DNA of 64,000 nt, from positions 1 through 64,000 of the forward strand of contig NZ_NFHP01000002.1 of NCBI RefSeq assembly GCF_002159335.1, read 5' to 3'. Position numbers and translations under genes: made by a program. Positions 17,348 through 26,030 of the stretch are shown here, one piece after another. The stretch's first letter is position 1; each line of letters starts with the position of its first letter. Source of the DNA: Collinsella sp. An7. Its GTDB lineage: Bacteria > Actinomycetota > Coriobacteriia > Coriobacteriales > Coriobacteriaceae. The notes beneath the pieces were generated by a model. The model saw nothing but the letters and a program-made list of their open reading frames with translations, did not search any database and was not told the DNA's origin.

Positions 17348-19198
17348 CTATGCCACGCCCCTTTCGGCGCTCGAGATCCTCCAGCTGACCGCCCGCTCGT
17401 AGTCGGCCCACATGCGCGCGTAGAGGCCGCCCGCGCGCACGAGCTCGTCGTGCGTGCCCTGCTCCACCGCGCGCCCGCGGTCGAGCACCACGATCTTGTC
17501 GGCCGCGCGCACGGTGGAGAGCCGGTGCGCCACCATGAGCACGGTGCGGGGCGCGCCGTCGCGCCCGCGCGCGAGCCGCTTGAAGGCGGCCTGGATCTTG
17601 GCCTCGTTCTCGGGGTCGGCAAAGGCGGTGGCCTCGTCGAGCACCACGATGGGGGCGTCCTTCAAGATGGCGCGCGCGATCATGAGCCGCTGCACCTCGC
17701 CGCCGGAGAGGTGGACGCCCTCCGCGCCGTACACGGTGTCCACGCCCTCCGGCAGCTTGGCGAGAATGTCGTCGCACTGGGCGGCGGAAAGGGCCGCCAA
17801 TACCTCCTCGCGCGTGGCCGCCGGACGCGCCGCGCGCACGTTCTCCAAGATGGATTGCGAGAACAGCCGGTTGGCCTGGAACACGAAAGCCACGCGGTCC
17901 ATGAGGTCGTGGGGGTCCATCTGGCGCACGTCCACGCCGCCCACGGCCACGCGCCCGGAGTCCGCATCCCAGAAGCGGGGCACAAGCGAGGCCGCCGTGG
18001 TCTTGCCGCCGCCCGAGGGCCCCACGAGCGCCACGGTGGCGCCGGCCGGCACCGAGAAGCTCACGTGGTCGAGCGCCGGCTCGTCTGCCCCCTCGTAGGT
18101 AAAGCTCACGTCCTCGAGCGTCACGGAGTTGTCGCGCGGAGCCTTGGGCGCGGCGGGCGCCTCGACCACGGGAGCGGCGATGGCCTCCTCCACGCGGGAG
18201 ACAGCGTCCGCCGCCGACTGGAACGCCTCGGACATGAACATCACGCGCGTCATGGCCGTGGGGATGACGGCGGAGAAGATGGCATAGAAGGCGAAGTTCG
18301 TCGCGAGACGCGCAACGTCCGCCTCGCCCGGCGCGATGAGAGCGACCACCGGCACGAGAAATACCGCCGCCGCGCTGATGAACGTGAGCGAGAGCGCCTG
18401 CGGCGTCTGGCACCACTTCACGGCATAGTCCTGCGCGAGCACCGTGAACTCCTCGATGGCGTCGTGGAAGGCGCGGAACGACCGCACCGTCTGCTGAAAC
18501 ACCTTGAGCACCGGAATGCCGCGCACGTACTCGGTGCCGGTCTTGTTCATCTTGACGAGCGACTCCATGTAGCGCGTCATGAAGCCCATGCCGCGCCCAC
18601 TCATCATGTGGAACATGCAGGCGAGGCTCACCGCCACCGGCACGAGGCACGCCGCGCCCAGGCGCCAGTCGAACACGAAGAACAGCACGAGCATGCCTAC
18701 GATCATGGCGATGGAGCCCGCCGTGTCGGGCAGCTTGTGGGCGAGAAGCCCCTCGGTCTCGGCCGCGCAGCCGTCCACCACGCGGCGCAGGGCGCCCGAG
18801 GCGTGCGTGTCGAAGTAGCCCAGGCTCGCGTGCATGAGGTGTGCCGTGGCGCGCTTGCGCATGTTGGAGGCGCAGCGGAACGCCGCCAGATGCGTGCACA
18901 TGAGGCCCGTGAAATAGAGCGCGATGCTCGCCACCGCAAACCCGAGCGCCCACCAGCCGTACGCGGCTATGCCGGTGGCCGCTGGCCAGTTAGGCGCCAC
19001 GGCGATGAGGTCGCGCGCCGCGAACCAGATGCAGATATAGGGACCGAAGCTCACGAGCATCGACACCGCCGAGAGCGCGCAGCCCAGGTACGTGAGCGCG
19101 CGCCGGGGTCCGGCGAAGGCGAGCAGGCGGCCGACGGCGCCGGACTGCCGCGGTTCTCCGCCAGCGGAAACCCCTCCCGTCTGTTGCGCGTCAGACAT
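17348..19198 (-). CDS. ABC half-transporter, exporter fold (first of pair; YbtP/IrtA-like ATPase)
   Basis: This 616-residue protein has membrane segments up to about residue 320 and then an ATPase with Walker A GPSGGGKTT near residue 393. The signature is LSGGEVQR rather than LSGGQQR, and Walker B is IVVLDEATAFADPENE. As I recall, the ATAFADPE variant is typical of the YbtP/YbtQ-IrtAB group that imports siderophores although built like exporters. It is the first gene after the divergent AraC regulator and forms an operon with the second half-transporter. The substrate is unknown and the iron link is an inference. Confidence 0.8.
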   Translation of the reverse strand: MSDAQQTGGVSAGGEPRQSGAVGRLLAFAGPRRALTYLGCALSAVSMLVSFGPYICIWFAARDLIAVAPNWPAATGIAAYGWWALGFAVASIALYFTGLMCTHLAAFRCASNMRKRATAHLMHASLGYFDTHASGALRRVVDGCAAETEGLLAHKLPDTAGSIAMIVGMLVLFFVFDWRLGAACLVPVAVSLACMFHMMSGRGMGFMTRYMESLVKMNKTGTEYVRGIPVLKVFQQTVRSFRAFHDAIEEFTVLAQDYAVKWCQTPQALSLTFISAAAVFLVPVVALIAPGEADVARLATNFAFYAIFSAVIPTAMTRVMFMSEAFQSAADAVSRVEEAIAAPVVEAPAAPKAPRDNSVTLEDVSFTYEGADEPALDHVSFSVPAGATVALVGPSGGGKTTAASLVPRFWDADSGRVAVGGVDVRQMDPHDLMDRVAFVFQANRLFSQSILENVRAARPAATREEVLAALSAAQCDDILAKLPEGVDTVYGAEGVHLSGGEVQRLMIARAILKDAPIVVLDEATAFADPENEAKIQAAFKRLARGRDGAPRTVLMVAHRLSTVRAADKIVVLDRGRAVEQGTHDELVRAGGLYARMWADYERAVSWRISSAERGVA

Positions 19199-19325
19199 GA
19201 TGTCCTCCTAACGTATCGCATTCTTGATTGACGTTCCGAGGCACGGTATCATGCGGAGCTAGAAATGTTTGCTTAAACTAACTTGTATGGGACGCAACGG
19301 CAAAAAGGAGGGACGGTTCTTCAAC

Positions 19326-20345
19326 ATGGCAGGCAACGCCGGCATATCCGCCGACCTCCTCGCGCTTTGCCTTCCCCAGGCCGAGCAGCTCGGCATCAGG
19401 CTTGAGCGCCGCGGGTGGTTCTGGGCGGGCGCCGCAACGGGTTCCGTCGCCAAGGGAACGATGTGGTTCTCGTCGCCCTCCCCGGGGTGCCTCGTGCTCT
19501 ATCACGACGTGGTCCCGCGCGCCGACATGCGTCTTCGGGAAGAGTCGCGCGGGCCGTACGCCTGCGCGTGCATGCTGAAAGACGCGGCGCTTGTCTGCTC
19601 GCAAAGCTGCGGGTTGGCGCTGAGGCCCGCCGGCGAGAGGCACGGGGTCGAGCACACCAAGTTGGCGACGTTCGTCGAACGCGAACCGCGCACGCTCACC
19701 AGCCCCTTGCACACGGGGCAACGCTACCGCTCGAGCTCCATCATCCTGCTGCCCGAGTTCTTTGCCGGGCTTGAGCGGAGCTACCCCGGTGAGTTTCGCG
19801 ACATGCCCGGCCTGTTCGACACGCATCTGGGAGCACGCGCGGGATGGGAGATCGGGCACGCGCTCAGCCGGATCTCCTCCCGTCCGCCAACCGGGTCGGG
19901 CGGGGCGCTCGCCCTGCGCGCCGCCGTAGACGGTCTCATGGCGTCGCTTGCGGCGGGCAGGGACACCTCGACGCGAGACGAGGAGGGTGCCGTCGAGCTG
20001 GTACGCCAGGCAAAGGACCTCGTCGCGCAAGCGCTCGACGAGGGAGCGGCGCCGCCCACGGTGGATGGGCTCGCAAAAGCGCTCTACGTAAGCCGCTCCC
20101 GGCTCTGCGCCGCATTCCAGCGCGAGACCGCGCAGAGCCCCGGGCTGTACGTGCGCCGGACGCGCATCGAGCGCGCGTGCGAGCTGCTGGGCAACCGCGA
20201 CCTCACGGTGGCCGACGTCGCCGCCCGGCTTGGCTACCCCGGCCTCTCGGCGTTCGACCACGCCTTCACCAGGGCAACGGGCCTCTCCCCGCACGCCTGG
20301 CGCACCCAAAGAAAGTGCGCCTCGCCGCAGCCGAGGACGCCCTGA
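19326..20345 (+). CDS. AraC-family transcriptional regulator
   Basis: I prefer the ATG at 19326 (MAGNAGISADLLALC), downstream of an aaggagg site; 19287 is an alternative. The protein has about 339 residues. The C-terminal AraC domain shows two helix-turn-helix units (VDGLAKALYVSRSRLCAAFQ and LTVADVAARLGYPGLSAFDHAF) and the end TGLSPHAWR. The N-terminal ligand part resembles no well-known sensor but is similar in layout to siderophore-responsive members such as YbtA. It is divergent from the ABC pair, about 130 bases apart, so it probably activates it. Confidence 0.8.
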   Translation: MAGNAGISADLLALCLPQAEQLGIRLERRGWFWAGAATGSVAKGTMWFSSPSPGCLVLYHDVVPRADMRLREESRGPYACACMLKDAALVCSQSCGLALRPAGERHGVEHTKLATFVEREPRTLTSPLHTGQRYRSSSIILLPEFFAGLERSYPGEFRDMPGLFDTHLGARAGWEIGHALSRISSRPPTGSGGALALRAAVDGLMASLAAGRDTSTRDEEGAVELVRQAKDLVAQALDEGAAPPTVDGLAKALYVSRSRLCAAFQRETAQSPGLYVRRTRIERACELLGNRDLTVADVAARLGYPGLSAFDHAFTRATGLSPHAWRTQRKCASPQPRTP

Positions 20346-20422
20346 GCAAGCCAAAGAGGAATGAGACGAACCCGTTCCCAACCAGCCCATGGGCAACAAG
20401 TTTGTCGACGGTATAAGACGGA

Positions 20423-20594
20423 ATGTCGGTACTTTTGTCGAGTATAGAAGACGGGCAAAAGTTGGAGCATGACACCGCCATCGCGTACCTGGGCTACGCC
20501 CGGGAGGCTTACCTGCTGTTCGACATCACCAACGCAACGGCCAAGTTCGTGGAGCGGGAGGGCGAGGCAAATCCGCTCCGTGTTCTCAAGCCAC
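20423..20594 (+). pseudogene. Fragment of an AAA/DUF4143-type ATPase gene
   Basis: A short frame reads EDGQKLEHDTAIAYLGYAR, then EAYLLFDITNATAKF. This is like the C-terminal half of DUF4143-containing ATPases (the pattern KT...YL.YLE.AYL.F). It breaks off into sequence that reads as the opposite-strand permease remnant. It is far too short to be functional. The assignment is by short-motif likeness only. Confidence 0.35.
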
Positions 20595-21371
20595 CTGGTG
20601 GTGGCGGAGCGAGACGGCTGCGACCGGCGTCGCGACGAGCGCGAGCACGAGGTAGATCACCGTGACTATGCCGATCAGGTCAATCACCTCAGGCCCCAGC
20701 GCATAGGACTCGAGCGCCGAGAACAGCATGTTGAAGTTCGCGAAGTTGAGTGGGAACAGCGCGAGCACTCACTCGAGGATGCCGATGCCGCCCGCCGGGA
20801 TAAAGCCGGTAAAGAGCGCGAGCACCACGTCGACCAGGAAGACGGCGAGCGTCGACCGGGTGCGCGAGGACAGTGCGAGTGTGAGGCACGCAAAGCCTAG
20901 GCACGCAACGTACATGAGACCCACCGAAATGAGCGCAGCCTGACCCGCCGTGAGCGGATACGGCGAGGAGAGCCCCAGCGCCGGCACCGAAAGATCGAAC
21001 CCATCCGCCCCGCGGAAGGCGACCGAGAACCCCATGACCACTGATGCGCACAGCACGAAGTAGAACGTGGCGTACAGAAGCGCAGCGATAATCTTTGCCG
21101 CAACGAGCTGGGAGCGGCCACGCTTCGTCGCGAGCACCACCGCGTCGGCGCCCGACTGGTACTCGAGCGAGAACACCGGCGCGAGCGTCACGCACACGGC
21201 CAGAATCGAGAAGACAAGAAACGCCGCGCAACTGATGATGTTCGCCCAGCCGCCCGCATAGCCATACGTGATGGGCTCGGCCACGGACGCCTGTGCGGTC
21301 GTGGTTATAAAAACCTGATGGTCTGCGGTAAGCGAAATGACGCCGGCTTTCCCAGCGGATGCCGGCCGGCC
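20586..21371 (-). pseudogene. ABC-2 type permease, 5'-truncated with in-frame stop
   Basis: On the minus strand a membrane protein reads from about 21370 (ADHQVFITTTAQASVAEPI) through several hydrophobic helices to GFIPAGGIGILE. There a TGA (20769-20771) interrupts the frame, which then continues unchanged as LALFPLNFANFNMLFSALE to a stop at 20586. The pattern SLEYQSGADAVVLATKRGRS is typical of ABC-2 family permeases. The start is missing because the gene is cut at the palindromic repeat at 21372. I call it a decayed gene; a sequencing error at the TGA would not repair the missing 5' part. Confidence 0.6.
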
Positions 21372-21406
21372 ATGACTCAAAACAACCCCGTCCCCAAATG
21401 AGCCAT
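21372..21406. repeat. Dispersed palindromic element, copy 1
   Basis: The arms atgactca and tgagccat flank a core reading aaacaaccccgtccccaaa. Related copies are at 22940, 24234, 33042 and 35591. This copy touches the stop codon of the esterase gene and lies exactly where the permease remnant is cut off. Confidence 0.65.
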
Positions 21407-22122
21407 CAGGTGAGGTGCACGTCGAGCGCCGCCAAGCCGGCAGCGAGGCGCTCGGTGTGATGCTGCATGTGGTTGCCCGGGCCGATGACGAGGTCCACCT
21501 CGCATCCGCGCTCGCGCAGGATGGCCACGCACGTCTCCAGCTTGTCTTGAACGGTCCGCATGATGGGCGCTCCGGCGCGGCGCTCCTTCTTCCCGATGGA
21601 GAGAAACGCGTAGCGGCCCATGCCGTCCGGACAAGCGCGCCGGAGGTAATCGACCCAGTCTTCATACCAAACCGAGCCCGAGAGACACGCGCAGGCCGAG
21701 AAGGACGAGCGCTCGCGCGTGAACGCATAGAGCGCAAAGAGCCCGCCAAGCGAGTAGCCGCAGATCGCGCGCCGTGCCGGGGCAAGGCCGTGCGCGGCTT
21801 CTACCGCGGGAACGGTCGCCTTCACCAGCTCGGTCAGCGTCTCGGCCGCGTGCCCGCCAAAGTCAGGCGCGCCCGGGCGTAGACCCGCCGCAGGCCAAGG
21901 CGTCAAGCTGTCGTTCCAGCTGCGCACGGGCACGCGCACCACCGTGGCACGAATGCCCGATGCGGCCATCGCCACATCGAAGGGGTGCTCCGGCGAGTCG
22001 ATCACGTAGATAACGGGCGCCTCGGGTCCGGACGCCACGAGTGCGCACGCCTCGGGTCCGAGTGCTCCGGGCCGACCTTTCCCCGCAAAGACCTCGCACC
22101 CGGTTGCATCAACATATCCCAT
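21406..22122 (-). CDS. Alpha/beta-hydrolase, putative esterase (IroE/Fes-like family)
   Basis: ATG at 22122 follows a gaggggtgg site; a GTG three codons earlier is possible. The 238-residue protein has the nucleophile elbow CGYSLGGLFALYAF (Ser near residue 130), a CLSGSVWYEDWVDYL segment and the late His in GPGNHMQHH, matching the putative-esterase family (PF00756). That family includes siderophore esterases and feruloyl esterases. The protein has no signal peptide. A role in hydrolysing a ferric siderophore would suit the YbtPQ-like transporter 2 kb away, but this is speculative. Confidence 0.7.
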   Translation of the reverse strand: MGYVDATGCEVFAGKGRPGALGPEACALVASGPEAPVIYVIDSPEHPFDVAMAASGIRATVVRVPVRSWNDSLTPWPAAGLRPGAPDFGGHAAETLTELVKATVPAVEAAHGLAPARRAICGYSLGGLFALYAFTRERSSFSACACLSGSVWYEDWVDYLRRACPDGMGRYAFLSIGKKERRAGAPIMRTVQDKLETCVAILRERGCEVDLVIGPGNHMQHHTERLAAGLAALDVHLT

Positions 22123-22303
22123 GCGCACCACCCCTCATCCCCAGCCTTGCCAGCATACGATAGCAAACCGCTTTGCCCAGGCACTGCGCCACTCGCCGAT
22201 GTTGACGATTCGACTGAATCGTATCGCCATAAACCAGCAGCTCACAGAGCCCAATGGCACCGTACTATACTCGGCAAGGAATAAGACCTTGGAGGCTTAA
22301 CCC

Positions 22304-22921
22304 ATGAGCAGCACAAGGACTTGGTCGGATGTCTGTGGCATCGTTGCCGGCGCACTGGCGCTATCTGGTTCCGTCGGCATATTCGGCATCGAGCTACCGC
22401 TTGCCACCATGTCGCACGCCGCGGGCAGGCTGGCAGACACCCTGCTGCAGGTCTCCGATTCCTTCGGGGACTTTCCGGGAGCGTCAGGGCGCCTCTCGCA
22501 AATCATCTCATTTCTGCAGAGCTCCTCACAGGGTATGCTCGCGTATCTCGCCCTTGCGCTCAGCGCCATCCACATCGCCGTCTGCGCTGGCGCCATCATC
22601 TTGGCATGCCTGAACCTCTTGCGCGAACATCGCACGTGGCGCGCCGTACTCGCCGGCGCGCTCGTAATGGCGGATGCAGGTTCCATCATGCTGCTCTGCT
22701 CGGTTATAAGCTGGCAACTCTTCCTCATCGTCCGTTCCACCGCGCGCGGCAATCCCTGGGCGGTGGGACGCGGTATCGCCGGGCTCGACCCTACGCTCTC
22801 CCCCAGCCTCGGGCTCATCGCGGCGGCGATTGCGGGCATCGCCACGATCATCCTCGCCCTCGCGGCGCGACGCGCCAAAACGCGTACCCCTCAGGCGCGC
22901 CCCGATGAGCCGACTGTTTAG
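22304..22921 (+). CDS. Membrane protein of unknown function
   Basis: This 205-residue protein has about four membrane helices: residues 10-30, 78-105, 112-135 and 168-190. It has a charged, proline-rich tail (RRAKTRTPQARPDEPTV). The ATG follows a ttggaggct site. I recognise no family. It stands alone on the plus strand between two minus-strand genes and is bracketed by palindromic repeats at 21372 and 22940, so it could be part of an inserted segment. Confidence 0.6.
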   Translation: MSSTRTWSDVCGIVAGALALSGSVGIFGIELPLATMSHAAGRLADTLLQVSDSFGDFPGASGRLSQIISFLQSSSQGMLAYLALALSAIHIAVCAGAIILACLNLLREHRTWRAVLAGALVMADAGSIMLLCSVISWQLFLIVRSTARGNPWAVGRGIAGLDPTLSPSLGLIAAAIAGIATIILALAARRAKTRTPQARPDEPTV

Positions 22922-22939
22922 ACATGGCCATATCGCCAT

Positions 22940-22970
22940 GGTGCAAAACGACCCCGTCCCCAAATGCACC
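22940..22970. repeat. Dispersed palindromic element, copy 2
   Basis: The arms ggtgca and tgcacc surround the core accccgtccccaaa. The core matches copy 1, but both arms have changed together so that pairing is kept, which argues that the hairpin itself is conserved. It lies between the 3' ends of convergent genes (22921 and 22975). Confidence 0.6.
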
Positions 22971-22974
22971 GGTC

Positions 22975-23400
22975 CTACGCTGTCTGCGCTGCGCGGTGCG
23001 CACGGCCGAAGTTGCGGCCGAAGAGCAACCCTGCCAGCAGAAGCGCAGCGCCCAGCCCGGTGTAGAACACCGCGATGAACCGCTCGGGCGCGATGCCGCT
23101 CGCCCTGAGCCAGATGCCGCCCGTCATCATCACCGCCATGATGATGAACGACTTGACGTCAAAGAATTTGAGGAAGAACTGTCGCTCGTCCCGGTACCCG
23201 CCGATGCGCGCGCTGTGCTTGCGCACCAGCTTTCTAAAGACGAAGAGCTGAAAGATGCAGAACACCACAAGCGAGAGCACGATGTTGAGCACGCCGAGGT
23301 ACGCCGGGTAGGCCGCCAGGCCGATCCGCAGGATGTTGACCCCCGCGATGCTCCATACCGCGCACGCGATGAGCAGCAGCGTGGCAGGCTTGACCTTCAT
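22975..23400 (-). CDS. Small membrane protein of unknown function
   Basis: This 141-residue protein starts at ATG 23400 behind ggaaaggag. It has four hydrophobic helices (residues 5-27, 38-54, 86-100 and 110-128) and a basic loop FRKLVRKHSARIGGYRDERQF between the second and third. No family is recognised. It follows a TetR regulator by 80 bases on the same strand and is probably in the regulated operon; TetR proteins often control an adjacent membrane protein. Confidence 0.65.
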   Translation of the reverse strand: MKVKPATLLLIACAVWSIAGVNILRIGLAAYPAYLGVLNIVLSLVVFCIFQLFVFRKLVRKHSARIGGYRDERQFFLKFFDVKSFIIMAVMMTGGIWLRASGIAPERFIAVFYTGLGAALLLAGLLFGRNFGRAHRAAQTA

Positions 23401-23480
23401 GATGCGTCTCCTTTCCGTCGCCTCGCCCGCCTCCGGCCGGCCTCGCTGGCCAAGCGGCAGACGGGCAGGCGGCGCAGCGG

Positions 23481-24038
23481 CTAATACAGGGTCCTGCGGA
23501 CGATCTCGAGCGCGGCCGCAGGGTCGAAGTCGCCACGCAGCATGGCGGCCAGCATGAGCGAGAAGAGGGCGTCGGCGAAGCGCTCGGCGGTAAAGGCTTC
23601 GGTAAACGCACCGGGCCTCACGCGCGCATCGCGCTCCAGCACGGCCCGCAGCATGGCGAGGATGTGCCGCCACGCGCCATCCATCCGCCGCCTGCCGCCC
23701 TCTTTCTCCTCGCCCATGAAGCCCAGGGAATGCAGGGTAAAGAACCCGGGATACCGCTCGTGCCCGTATGCCAGGCGCTCGTACACCCACGTTACGCACG
23801 CCTCCGTGCTGCGGAAGGCGGCGGGTTCATCCTGGCGATGGAATATCTCGCGCCAGACGCTCTCGACCGTGGCGCCCACCAGATCCGCCTTGGAGTCCAC
23901 GTAGTTGTAGATGCACCCGACCGACACCCCGCATGCCGCCGCCACGGAGCGGATGCTGACCGCGGACCAGCCGCTTTGCCGCACGAGCTCGCGGCTCTTT
24001 GCCAGGATCTCATCCTTCGAGGTCGCAGCGCTGTTCAT
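23481..24038 (-). CDS. TetR/AcrR-family transcriptional regulator
   Basis: The start at 24038 (MNSAATSKDEILAKSRELVR) follows a ggggagg site. The 185-residue protein has the TetR helix-turn-helix (GWSAVSIRSVAAACGVSVGCIYNYVDSKADL, residues about 21-50) and an all-helical ligand domain. A perfect 10-bp-arm palindrome 35 bases upstream is the likely operator, so it should repress itself and the small membrane protein downstream. The inducer is unknown. Confidence 0.85.
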   Translation of the reverse strand: MNSAATSKDEILAKSRELVRQSGWSAVSIRSVAAACGVSVGCIYNYVDSKADLVGATVESVWREIFHRQDEPAAFRSTEACVTWVYERLAYGHERYPGFFTLHSLGFMGEEKEGGRRRMDGAWRHILAMLRAVLERDARVRPGAFTEAFTAERFADALFSLMLAAMLRGDFDPAAALEIVRRTLY

Positions 24039-24072
24039 GCGATATGCCTCCCCTCGGACCCGTGTGAACTTC

Positions 24073-24093
24073 AACATGAACAGTGTTCATGTT
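24073..24093. promoter_or_regulatory. TetR-type operator
   Basis: The sequence is a 21-base perfect palindrome with arms aacatgaaca and tgttcatgtt around a central G. The inner tgaacaNtgttca pattern is typical of TetR-family sites. It lies just upstream of the TetR gene start, where binding would block its promoter. Confidence 0.75.
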
Positions 24094-24233
24094 AGCGAAG
24101 GGAGCAGCCGACCATAGAAAATGCATCTATTGATGACAGGGTTGGGGATGGTGGAGTTGGGGATAATCGGTCGCCAGGTGTCGAGCGCTGGATGTCAGGC
24201 ACGGAGTGGGCGCTCGGGCTCAGTGCCGTGGAC

Positions 24234-24267
24234 ATGACTCATTTTGACCCCGTCCCAGAATGAGTCA
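24234..24267. repeat. Dispersed palindromic element, copy 3
   Basis: The arms atgactcatt and aatgagtca flank the core ttgaccccgtcccag. It overlaps the end of the pilus accessory gene, whose last codons (THSGTGSK plus TGA) are read from the element. Confidence 0.7.
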
Positions 24268-25057
24268 GGAGCCAGGCGATGATTGCGCTGAGGAGCGCTG
24301 CAGCAGCGATGACCAGCACGATTGCGAGCTGGGCGTCGCCGAGGGCCGGGAGGCCGAACGCGTGTAGCAGCTGGTCGAGCGCGCTCTCCGGCTCCTGCGG
24401 CTCGGTCGTGGGCCCCTCAGGCATCTCACCAGCCGCATCGCCTGAGCTCTCAAACTTGGGGGCAACCGAGACATCGAACACCCAGGAGCCATCCTCCAAA
24501 AGGGGCACGCCCACCAGTACGGGGTCACAGGTCAGGGTCTGGTTGCCACTCGCCACGCCGTCACGCACCAGAAGATACAGACCGGGCGCCAGATTGCGGA
24601 ACACCGCGCGCCCGGCCGCGTCCGTCACAGCCGAGCCGTCGGTCAAAAGACCGTGCCCCTGAGCGTAGGTACCGAGCTCGCGCGCCGCCCTGCGCTCCCC
24701 AGAGGCGCCGAGTGACGCCCAATCGCAATCGAACGAATCGAAGGCGCTGGTTGTGGAGTACACAGGAGCGCCGTCGGCAGAGAGCTCCGCCGAGGCGACC
24801 TGCGCCAGACGCCACGTGTCGCCGAAGACCGGGGCCGCCTCCTCCCCCTGTCTATAGCTGGCAGTGACGGTAATCGACCCCAGTGTCTCCGCGCCCACGG
24901 CAACGGGCCGCACAACCAGGGAAGCCAGCGCCATCGCCACAACCATCAGGACGCACGCGCCCACCCTGCGCACCAGCTCGATATGCCTCGGCGCATGCCG
25001 ACGACAGAGGGCGGCCCGCCGGCCACGGGGCAACATGCCATAAGAATCAGCCGTCAC
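24239..25057 (-). CDS. Pilus-operon accessory surface protein (SpaA-like domain)
   Basis: The start is GTG at 25057 behind gaaaggac, overlapping the sortase gene by 11 bases; the longer frame to 25171 lies inside that gene. The 272-residue product has a membrane-spanning signal (VRRVGACVLMVVAMALASLVV), an extracellular part with one prealbumin/SpaA-like strand pattern (AAGRAVFRNLAPGLYLLVRDG), an acidic linker, then GLPALGDAQ and a C-terminal hydrophobic helix. LPALG resembles a sortase motif but lacks the Thr. The tail THSGTGSK comes from a palindromic repeat, so the original C terminus may have been replaced. Probably a minor pilus component. Confidence 0.6.
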   Translation of the reverse strand: MTADSYGMLPRGRRAALCRRHAPRHIELVRRVGACVLMVVAMALASLVVRPVAVGAETLGSITVTASYRQGEEAAPVFGDTWRLAQVASAELSADGAPVYSTTSAFDSFDCDWASLGASGERRAARELGTYAQGHGLLTDGSAVTDAAGRAVFRNLAPGLYLLVRDGVASGNQTLTCDPVLVGVPLLEDGSWVFDVSVAPKFESSGDAAGEMPEGPTTEPQEPESALDQLLHAFGLPALGDAQLAIVLVIAAAALLSAIIAWLLTHSGTGSK

Positions 25058-26027
25058 GCGAACCGTCCTTTCTCTGAAACCGTCCCCTCTTCGCAACCCC
25101 CGATGGCCCGTCGCCAGAATGACCGGCCGCAGCAGCCCCATCGTCCGTTGCAGCCCCGCCCTCCGACGCACCTCGCCGACCGGACCAAACGCGCAACGTT
25201 ACAAGCGCCACCGCAATCGCCACGAGCCCGATGATGAGCATGAGGTACGGCAGCGGAATGTTGATAAAGTTTCCGGTCCGCCCCACCTCGCTTTCCATCT
25301 CCGCCGTATACGGAATGGCGTGGGCGTGCACAAGCAGCCGGTGCGAGTTGATGCCGTAGGGCGTGCAGGTGACGAGCGTCACGCGGTCCTCCCCCGGCAC
25401 GATGGCGAGCGACTCCGTCTCGTCGGGGAGCACGGTCTCGATGCCGTCCACCTGGTATGCGTGCACCTCCTCGAGCACGCGGATGTAGAAGACGTCGCCC
25501 ACCTGCATCTCGTCAAGATCGGTAAAGAGCTTCGCCGAGGGCAGCCCCCGGTGCCCGGAGAGCACCGCATGGGCCGATGAGCCACCGACGGGCAGCGACG
25601 TCCCCTCCACGTGCCCGACCGCCTGCTGCAACACCCGCTCCTCGACGCCGTGGTAGATGGGCAGCGTCACGTCGATGCGCGGGATGGAGATATAGCCCAT
25701 GAGGCCGTTGCCGTCGAGGTTGAGCACCTCGTCGTAACCGGCGAGCACCTGCTCCCGCTCCTCCGGGGAGGCGGTTTGCGCTCCATCCGCCTCCCCGGAG
25801 GTCACGCCCTCCCTCTGGGCGAGCGCCGCGTTATAGGCGCGCGCCGCGTCGAGGATCTCCCGGCGCTCCTCGTCGGACATCACCTCGACCGCCTCGCCGT
25901 AGCGCTGGACCACGTGCGACGCGTTTTGCTCGATGATGAGGTTCGAGACGGTCGGGTACAGCAGGAGCGCGATGCCCGCGAGCACCACCAGCAGCGGGGC
26001 GAATCTGCTCAGCCACCCCCTCGCCAT
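25047..26027 (-). CDS. srtC: Class C (pilus) sortase
   Basis: This 326-residue protein has an N-terminal membrane helix (residues 10-30), the sortase fold with active-site His (AVLSGHRGLP, H159), Cys (TLVTCTPYG, C221) and Arg (INSHRLLV, R230), and a second membrane helix near residue 275. The two helices and the TLVTCTPYG sequence mark class C, the pilin polymerases that join major pilin subunits covalently. It lies 3 bases after the pilin gene and overlaps the accessory gene. Confidence 0.9.
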   Translation of the reverse strand: MARGWLSRFAPLLVVLAGIALLLYPTVSNLIIEQNASHVVQRYGEAVEVMSDEERREILDAARAYNAALAQREGVTSGEADGAQTASPEEREQVLAGYDEVLNLDGNGLMGYISIPRIDVTLPIYHGVEERVLQQAVGHVEGTSLPVGGSSAHAVLSGHRGLPSAKLFTDLDEMQVGDVFYIRVLEEVHAYQVDGIETVLPDETESLAIVPGEDRVTLVTCTPYGINSHRLLVHAHAIPYTAEMESEVGRTGNFINIPLPYLMLIIGLVAIAVALVTLRVWSGRRGASEGGAATDDGAAAAGHSGDGPSGVAKRGRFQRKDGSRDG

Positions 26028-26030
26028 GCG

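Noticed and set aside
16904-19231. A 775-codon plus-strand frame and a 705-codon minus-strand frame over the ABC pair
   Set aside because: Both are off-frame shadows of the two half-transporter genes, which carry all the ATPase motifs.
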